A stretch of 34,848 nt of DNA. Source: an uncultured Acidobacteriota bacterium (GTDB taxonomy: Bacteria; Acidobacteriota; Thermoanaerobaculia; Gp7-AA8). Made by a program: the position numbers and the translations under genes. Below, one piece after another: positions 30,504 through 34,848 of the stretch. The number at the start of each line of letters is the position of its first letter. The first letter of the stretch is position 1. The notes below the pieces were generated by a model that saw only the letters and a program-made list of their open reading frames with translations, was not told the origin of the DNA and made no database searches. The DNA lies in assembly GCA_946887105.1 (NCBI GenBank), contig CAMPKJ010000022.1, positions 1 through 34,848 of the forward strand, in the 5' to 3' direction.

Positions 30504-31697
30504 ATGCGCGCCGCGCTTCCGTTCACCACCTTCTTCTCCGTCCTCTGCGGCTACTTCGTCCTGCGTCCGGTCCGCGAAGAGATCAGCGTGCACGCGGGCG
30601 TCGAGCAGCTTCCGTGGCTCTTCACCGCCACGTTCGCGGCCACGCTGCTGCTCGTGCCGCTGTTCGGATGGATCGTGGCGCGCTTCCGGCGGCGCGTCAT
30701 CGCCACGGCGACGTACGCGCTCTGCTCCGGGCTCCTGCTGCTGACGTATGCCGGACTGCTGCAGGGAGCCGGCCTCGTGGCGTGGGGCGTCGGGCTGTTC
30801 ATCGGCATTTCGGTGCTGAACCTCTTCATCATCTCCGTGTTCTGGAGCCTGATGGCGGACTCGTACGATGAAGCGGAGGCGCGGAAGATGTACGGCATCA
30901 TCGCGGCCGGCGGGACCGCGGGTGCGATTGCCGGACCGGCGCTGACCGCGGCCATCGCGCCGCACGTCGGCCCGATGAACCTGCTGCCGGTCTCCGCCGC
31001 GTTCCTCGGACTGGCGGCCGTGCTCTCCACGCTGATCCCGCGCCGCGCCGACGCGCCGCCGCAGCAGAAGATCGGCGGCAACGTCTTCGCGGGGATCAGG
31101 CTCGCGCTGCAGTCGCCGACGTTGCGGCGCATCGCGCTGATCGTCATCTGCTACACGACCGTCTCCACCATCATCTACTTCGAGCAGACCGACATCGTGA
31201 AGAAGACCATCATCGATTCCGGCCAGCGCACGCGCTTCTTCGCGCTGCTCGATCTGACCAACAACGCCGCCATCGTGATCGTGCAGCTCCTGATCACGCG
31301 CCAGGTGCTGACGCGCCTGGGCATCCGCACCGCGTTGACGGCCGCGCCGGCGCTGATCGGCACAGGCCTGGCGGCGCTGGCGTTCTTCCCGCGGCTGGGG
31401 ATCGTGTTCGCGCTGCAGGTCATTCACCGCGTTGGCGAGCACGGATTCACGCGTCCGGGGCGCGAGGTGATCTACACCGTCGTCGATCCGGAGGCGCGCT
31501 ACAAGGCGAAGAACTTCATCGATACGTTCGTCTATCGTGGGAATGACGCGCTGGTGGCCTGGCTGATCGGCGCGCTGCACGCCGCCGGAGCCGGCACCGC
31601 CACCATCGCCGCCCTCGGCGTCGGCGTCGCGGCCGGATGGGCAGCCAACGGGTACTCTCTCGGGAGGAAGCATGACCAGCGGACTGACCAGACGTGA
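30504..31697 (+). CDS. MFS transporter, NTP/NDP-exchanger-like
   Basis: A 397-residue polytopic inner membrane protein with about 12 hydrophobic segments. The N-terminal FFSVLCGYFVLRPVREEISV motif recalls the YFxLRPxRE signature of the Tlc-like and COG3202-like transporter group in the major facilitator superfamily. Cytoplasmic loop DSYDEAEARKMYGIIAAGG is also typical of that group. The C-terminal half includes IHRVGEHGFTRPGREVIYTV. Most free-living homologues are uncharacterised, so ATP/ADP exchange should not be assumed. The last 26 bases overlap the aldo/keto reductase start, so the two are translationally coupled. No clear Shine-Dalgarno; the 60 bases upstream contain a pyrimidine-rich run. 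Confidence 0.85.
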   Translation: MRAALPFTTFFSVLCGYFVLRPVREEISVHAGVEQLPWLFTATFAATLLLVPLFGWIVARFRRRVIATATYALCSGLLLLTYAGLLQGAGLVAWGVGLFIGISVLNLFIISVFWSLMADSYDEAEARKMYGIIAAGGTAGAIAGPALTAAIAPHVGPMNLLPVSAAFLGLAAVLSTLIPRRADAPPQQKIGGNVFAGIRLALQSPTLRRIALIVICYTTVSTIIYFEQTDIVKKTIIDSGQRTRFFALLDLTNNAAIVIVQLLITRQVLTRLGIRTALTAAPALIGTGLAALAFFPRLGIVFALQVIHRVGEHGFTRPGREVIYTVVDPEARYKAKNFIDTFVYRGNDALVAWLIGALHAAGAGTATIAALGVGVAAGWAANGYSLGRKHDQRTDQT

Positions 31698-32604
31698 GGC
31701 ATTGGCATTGCTCGCGATGGCTGGGATGAGTGCCTCGGGTTCCTCGGTGTTCCTCGGAGTTCCTCGGCGTGGCGGTTCTTCCTCCGAGGAACGCCGAGGA
31801 ACCGAGGAACTCCGAGGAACGCTCGGCGGCGCCATCGGCCTCGGCACGTGGCAGACCTTCGACGTCGGCACATCGGAGGCCGCGCGCAAGCCGCTCGAGG
31901 AAGTGTTGTCGCTCTTCGTGCAGCTCGGCGGATTCATCGTCGATTCGTCGCCGATGTACGGGCGTTCCGAGGAGGTGCTGGGGGATCTCGCGGTGAAGCT
32001 CGGCGTGCGCGACCAGCTCTTCATGGCCACGAAAGTGTGGACGCGCGGACGCGCCGCCGGCATCCGTCAGATGGAAGACTCGGAACGCAAACTGCGCGGC
32101 CGCGTCGATCTGATGCAGGTGCACAACCTCGTCGATGCCGGCACGCATCTCGAGACCCTGAAAGAGTGGAAGGCGAAGAAGCGCATCCGCTTCATCGGCA
32201 TTACGCACTACACCTCCAGCGCCTACGGCGACCTCGCGTCCGTGCTGCGCCGCGGGGGCATCGACTTCGTGCAGCTCAACTACTCGATCGCGGAGCGCGA
32301 GGCCGAGCGCAACCTGCTCCCGCTCGCCCAAGAGCTCGGAGTGGCCGTGCTGGTCAACCGGCCCTTCGGTTCCGGCTCGCTGTTCCGCGAAACGCGCGGC
32401 AAGGCGGTGCCGGAGTTCGCGAAAGAGATCGGCTGCGCGAGCTGGGCGGAGTTGTTCCTGAAGTTCGTGATCTCACATCCGGCGGTGACGTATGCGATTC
32501 CGGCGACCTCGAAGCCGGAGCACCTGCGGCAGAACATGCGCGCCGGCACCGGCCCGATGCCGGACGCGGCCATGCGCGAGCGGATCGCGGACGCGGTCGG
32601 GTAA
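31672..32604 (+). CDS. Aldo/keto reductase with Tat-like leader and repeat-encoded segment
   Basis: A 310-residue NAD(P)H-dependent oxidoreductase of the aldo/keto reductase family. The ATG at 31672 follows GGGAGG (31662-31667) and gives a twin-arginine-like leader (LTRREALALLAMAGM). The TIM barrel runs from about 51: GLGTWQTFDVG, IVDSSPMYGRSEE with catalytic Asp and Tyr, FMATKVW (Lys), LMQVHNLVD (His), then FIGITHYTSSAY, VQLNYSI and IPATSKPEHL. Residues about 21-50 (SSVFLGVPRRGG, SEERRGTEELRG) are encoded by repeat B3, replacing the linker that usually leads into the first strand. It overlaps the transporter by 26 bases. The substrate is unknown; the protein may be exported folded. Confidence 0.9.
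   Translation: MTSGLTRREALALLAMAGMSASGSSVFLGVPRRGGSSSEERRGTEELRGTLGGAIGLGTWQTFDVGTSEAARKPLEEVLSLFVQLGGFIVDSSPMYGRSEEVLGDLAVKLGVRDQLFMATKVWTRGRAAGIRQMEDSERKLRGRVDLMQVHNLVDAGTHLETLKEWKAKKRIRFIGITHYTSSAYGDLASVLRRGGIDFVQLNYSIAEREAERNLLPLAQELGVAVLVNRPFGSGSLFRETRGKAVPEFAKEIGCASWAELFLKFVISHPAVTYAIPATSKPEHLRQNMRAGTGPMPDAAMRERIADAVG
31733..31820. repeat. Hairpin array of GAGGAAC units inside a coding sequence (copy B3)
   Basis: Left arm 31733-31767 (CCTCGGGTTCCTCGG...) and right arm 31784-31820 (CCGAGGAACGCCGAGG...) are inverted copies with a 16-base loop. The same unit as arrays B1 and B2. It is translated in frame into about 30 residues between the Tat-like leader and the barrel of the aldo/keto reductase, without a stop. 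Confidence 0.93.
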
Positions 32605-32607
32605 AAT
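32602..32607 (+). promoter_or_regulatory. TAAAAT -10-like box overlapping a stop codon
   Basis: TAAAAT (32602-32607) begins with the TAA stop of the aldo/keto reductase and ends 6 bases before the ATG of the metal-binding protein. The spacing fits a -10 box of a leaderless transcript, and no Shine-Dalgarno is present. No convincing -35 is visible. Confidence 0.4.
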
Positions 32608-32613
32608 CGCCGC

Positions 32614-32982
32614 ATGCGTAAATCCGCCGCTCTCCTGCTCGCCGCTCTTCTCCTCTCCTTTTCCGCCTTCGCGCAGGACGACGCCAAGCCGTCCGGGAAG
32701 CTCTCCCGCGTGGAGACGAAGATGGTCTGCATGATCAACGAGCACGCGATGGGCAAGGAGCAGATCCCGATCGAGATCGAAGGCCGGACGTATTACGGCT
32801 GCTGCGACATGTGCAAGAAGGCGCTGGCCGCGGATGCCGCGAAGCGCGTGGCCGTCGATCCGGTCAGCGGCAAGCAGGTCGACAAGGCCACTGCTGTGAT
32901 CGCCGCGCAGGAAGACGGGCGGGTCTTCTACTTCGAGAGCGAAGCGAGTCTCGCGAAGTACAACAAGCAGTACGAGAAGTGA
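32614..32982 (+). CDS. Exported YHS/TRASH-like metal-binding protein
   Basis: A 122-residue secreted protein. The signal peptide (LLLAALLLSFSAFAQ) ends at residue 20 or 21. The first module (about 35-70) has KMVCMINEHAMG and TYYGCCDMCKKAL, where C39, C63, C64 and C67 with M40 and H44 could bind a soft metal such as copper. A second part (VDPVSGKQVDKATAVIA, VFYFESEASLAKYNK) has the YHS pattern without Cys, as if one half of a duplicated fold lost its metal site. It lies 9 bases after the aldo/keto reductase stop. Likely periplasmic copper or heavy-metal handling; this is inferred from the ligand pattern only. Confidence 0.82.
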   Translation: MRKSAALLLAALLLSFSAFAQDDAKPSGKLSRVETKMVCMINEHAMGKEQIPIEIEGRTYYGCCDMCKKALAADAAKRVAVDPVSGKQVDKATAVIAAQEDGRVFYFESEASLAKYNKQYEK

Positions 32983-33008
32983 CGGGCGCCCGGCGGGCGC
33001 GCTCCTGC

Positions 33009-33035
33009 TAACCTCCGTCGCGTACGGCTGTCTAA
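33009..33035 (+). promoter_or_regulatory. Possible ECF-type promoter before the sigma factor
   Basis: TAACC (33009-33013) and GTCTAA (33030-33035) are separated by 16 bases, as in many ECF promoters with an AAC -35 core and a GTC -10 core. This would allow the sigma factor at 33045 to drive its own gene. The start would leave only a few leader bases. Suggestive, not proven. Confidence 0.4.
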
Positions 33036-33044
33036 CCCCTCCGA

Positions 33045-33605
33045 ATGGACGCGACCGACAACGATCTGGTGGAGCGCGTACGCGGCGGCGATGACGAGGC
33101 CTTCCGCGTCCTGGTCGAACGTCACTCGCGCGCGATCTTCCGGGCGGCGTACCGCATCACCGGCAACGCGGCCGACGCGGATGACGTGGTGCAGGAAGCG
33201 TTTCTGCGCGCCTACCGCGCCGCCGGCAGCTTCGACGCCCGCGCCTCCTTCACCACCTGGCTGCACCGCATCGCCATCAACTGTGCGCTCGACCTGATCG
33301 ACTCGCGCAAGAGGCGCGACCAGCGCATCAACGACGACCACGACCTCTCCCTCATCGCCACGCACGACGCCTCTCCCGATCGCATCGTGCTCGGCTCCGA
33401 AATGCAACGCGCCATCGCCGCGGCGATGTCCGGGCTCACCGGCAACGAGCGCACCGCATTCGTCCTCCGCCACTTCGAAGGCATGCCGCTCGAGGAGATC
33501 GGACAGATCCTCGGCACACGGCTCAATGCCACCAAGAACACCGTCTTCCGCGCAGTCAAGAAACTGAGGCAGCAATTGCAACCGTTCACGGGATCCCTTG
33601 TATGA
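33045..33605 (+). CDS. ECF RNA polymerase sigma factor (sigma-70 family)
   Basis: A 186-residue sigma factor. Region 2 (about 10-80) has DEAFRVLVERHSRAIFRAAY, ADDVVQEAFLRAYRA and FTTWLHRIAINCALDLIDSR. Region 4 (about 123-175) has MSGLTGNERTAFVLRHFEG, MPLEEIGQILG and KNTVFRAVKKLRQQL. Sigma-3 is absent, which is the ECF layout. It probably directs transcription of an envelope stress regulon. Start ATG 33045 has no Shine-Dalgarno; a possible self-promoter lies at 33009. The anti-sigma gene overlaps its stop by ATGA, so the pair is translationally coupled. Confidence 0.95.
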   Translation: MDATDNDLVERVRGGDDEAFRVLVERHSRAIFRAAYRITGNAADADDVVQEAFLRAYRAAGSFDARASFTTWLHRIAINCALDLIDSRKRRDQRINDDHDLSLIATHDASPDRIVLGSEMQRAIAAAMSGLTGNERTAFVLRHFEGMPLEEIGQILGTRLNATKNTVFRAVKKLRQQLQPFTGSLV

Positions 33606-34378
33606 GCAGCAATCCACATTTCTCTCAGGACGAATTCATCCTCGCCTATTACGACGAGCCGGACGCGCGCCGCGAGCACCTCGACGCCTGCGAAGAGTGC
33701 CGCACCGAGCTGGCGCGACTGGCGAACGTGCTCGATCAGGTCACGCCGGCCGAAGTCCCCGAACCGGGCGACGACTACGAGGCGCGCGTCTGGGATCGCC
33801 TGTCGTGGCGCCTCCGCGGTGAACCCAAACGCACATCGCGCGAGTGGACGAAGTGGGTCGCCGCCGCCGCGATGCTGGCCATCGCCTTCATCGGCGGCCT
33901 GCTCTGGACCCGCCGCTACACCGGTCCCGTGCAGATCGCGAATCCGCCGTCGACGGCGACCGCCACCGAGCAGGTCGCGGCCACGACGCAGCAGCAGCGC
34001 GATCGCATCCTGCTGGTGGTGGTCGGCGATCACCTGGACAGCTCCGAGCGCATGCTCGTCGAGCTGACCAACCTCACCGCAAAGACCGACGTCGACGTCA
34101 CCACGGAACAACAACGCGCAGAAGAACTGCTCGTCAGCAATCGCCTTTATCGCCGCACCGCGCTCGACCGCGGAGAGGATCGCGTGGCCACGCTCCTCGA
34201 CGAGCTCGAACCGGTACTCATGCAGATCGCGCGCGGGCCGGCGCAGCTCACTCCGGAGGAGTTGCAGAAGGTCCAGAAGCGCGTGGAAACCAAAGAGCTC
34301 GTATTCAAGCTTCGCGTGTTGCGCGCCGACGTTCGCGCCACCGCGACGCCTCACCTGCAGCAGCAACCGAACATCTGA
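33602..34378 (+). CDS. Zinc-motif transmembrane anti-sigma factor
   Basis: A 258-residue inner membrane protein. The cytosolic N-terminus carries H26-x3-C30-x2-C33 in REHLDACEECRTEL, the zinc-binding anti-sigma signature that clamps the ECF sigma factor. One TM helix lies near 84-102 (KWVAAAAMLAIAFIGGLLW). The extracytoplasmic part is helical (RILLVVVGDHLDSSERML, RVATLLDELEPVLMQIARG) and should sense stress or bind a partner. It overlaps the sigma gene by 4 bases (ATGA), and the exported TPR-like gene follows 9 bases later, so a three-gene operon is likely. Confidence 0.92.
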   Translation: MSSNPHFSQDEFILAYYDEPDARREHLDACEECRTELARLANVLDQVTPAEVPEPGDDYEARVWDRLSWRLRGEPKRTSREWTKWVAAAAMLAIAFIGGLLWTRRYTGPVQIANPPSTATATEQVAATTQQQRDRILLVVVGDHLDSSERMLVELTNLTAKTDVDVTTEQQRAEELLVSNRLYRRTALDRGEDRVATLLDELEPVLMQIARGPAQLTPEELQKVQKRVETKELVFKLRVLRADVRATATPHLQQQPNI

Positions 34379-34387
34379 GGACAACCC

Positions 34388-34848
34388 ATGAACATCAGAA
34401 AACTACTTGCGGCGTTCGGCGTCGCGGCCATCATCAGCAGCACCATTCCGGTGACCGTCTTCGCCGAGGAGTACGCAAACTCTGCTGAAGAAACGGCGGA
34501 AGACGAACGCTCCGAGCGCGAGTCCGACCTCTACGAACAGGGCACGGACGCCATCGACGAGGAGCAGTGGGAGCAGGCCATCCGCGCCTTCTCGAAAGTG
34601 GCGGAGATGAAAGGCAGCCGCGCGGACGGCGCCGTGTACTGGAGCGCTTACGCGCTGAAGAAACTCGGACGCCGTGCCGAGGCGCTGAAGACGCTCGATG
34701 CGTTCAAGAAAGCCTATGCGTCCAGCCGCTGGCTCGACGATGCGAAAGCGCTCGAGCTCGAGCTGCGACAGGCCGGCGGAGAACGCCATGTGCCCCATGA
34801 AAAGGAAGAGCGGCAACACGCCAAGTTCGTAGTGCGAGATCGTCGAGA
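34388..34848 (+). CDS. Exported TPR-like protein (partial, runs off the window)
   Basis: At least 153 residues, truncated by the window end. The signal peptide (VAAIISSTIPVTVFAEE) ends near residue 24. An acidic stretch (EETAEDERSERESDLYEQG) follows, then TPR-like helices (DEEQWEQAIRAFSKVAEM, RADGAVYWSAYALKKLGRRA, EALKTLDAFKKAY). The ATG at 34388 has GAGGA at 34377-34381. It lies 9 bases after the anti-sigma factor and is probably in the same operon, as a secreted or periplasmic partner of the stress pathway. The remaining domains lie beyond the window. Confidence 0.88.
   Translation, partial: MNIRKLLAAFGVAAIISSTIPVTVFAEEYANSAEETAEDERSERESDLYEQGTDAIDEEQWEQAIRAFSKVAEMKGSRADGAVYWSAYALKKLGRRAEALKTLDAFKKAYASSRWLDDAKALELELRQAGGERHVPHEKEERQHAKFVVRDRR

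Overview
The window is about 34.8 kb of GC-rich bacterial chromosome (roughly 65% G+C by eye). It carries about 28 protein genes and no rRNA, tRNA, CRISPR array, insertion sequence or phage gene that I could see. The gene mix suggests an Acidobacteriota-like organism: large TonB-dependent receptors with an N-terminal carboxypeptidase-regulatory-like domain, membrane-anchored SpoIIE phosphatase, MacA/MacB-type efflux, a giant Ser/Thr kinase-AAA protein, bactofilin, OPT transporter, and M1 and M28 peptidases. That placement is inference, with no marker gene behind it.

Layout. 69-9787 (+): SpoIIE phosphatase, a small Ig-like protein, ettA (ABC-F translation factor), a short TonB-receptor-like protein translationally close to ettA, and a full-size TonB-dependent receptor closed by a textbook terminator. 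9835-13363 (-): M28 peptidase, aldehyde dehydrogenase, bactofilin. 13440-17873 (+): MacA-like adaptor, ABC ATPase, ABC permease and an NTF2-like protein. This run is interrupted on the minus strand by an exported lipoprotein-carrier-like gene that carries a one-base frameshift. 17877-20338: a P-loop kinase facing a TIR-like effector candidate, then a MerR regulator with a classic long-spacer dyad promoter and an overlapping exported CPMH protein. 20441-24349 (-): OPT transporter and M1 aminopeptidase. 24364-25719 (+): NHL-repeat protein and a small unknown. 25856-29617 (-): a 1253-residue protein kinase with AAA/STAND and TPR-like parts. 29720-34848 (+): an OB-fold-like exported protein, MFS/nucleotide-exchanger-like transporter, Tat-type aldo/keto reductase, exported metal-binding YHS/TRASH-like protein, ECF sigma factor with its zinc-motif anti-sigma factor, and a partial TPR-like exported protein.

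The most striking feature is a set of hairpin repeat arrays. At least three unrelated short units (8 bp AGTCKCAA, 10 bp GAGGAACTCC, 7 bp AACGATG) are each built the same way: several tandem copies, a short loop, then the same number of copies inverted, giving stems of about 28-41 bp. They sit directly after stop codons between genes. One GAGGAAC copy lies inside the reading frame of the aldo/keto reductase, and a different palindrome (GTCATCCCGAGCG type) lies in frame inside the short TonB-receptor-like gene. Different sequences with one architecture point to a shared generating mechanism rather than one transposon family. This is the best candidate here for something undescribed. Second candidates are the TIR-like protein with an unrecognised C-terminal domain and the MerR-CPMH protein pair.

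Several genes lack a Shine-Dalgarno sequence and have a TANAAT-like box 6-11 bases before the start codon, which suggests leaderless transcription.
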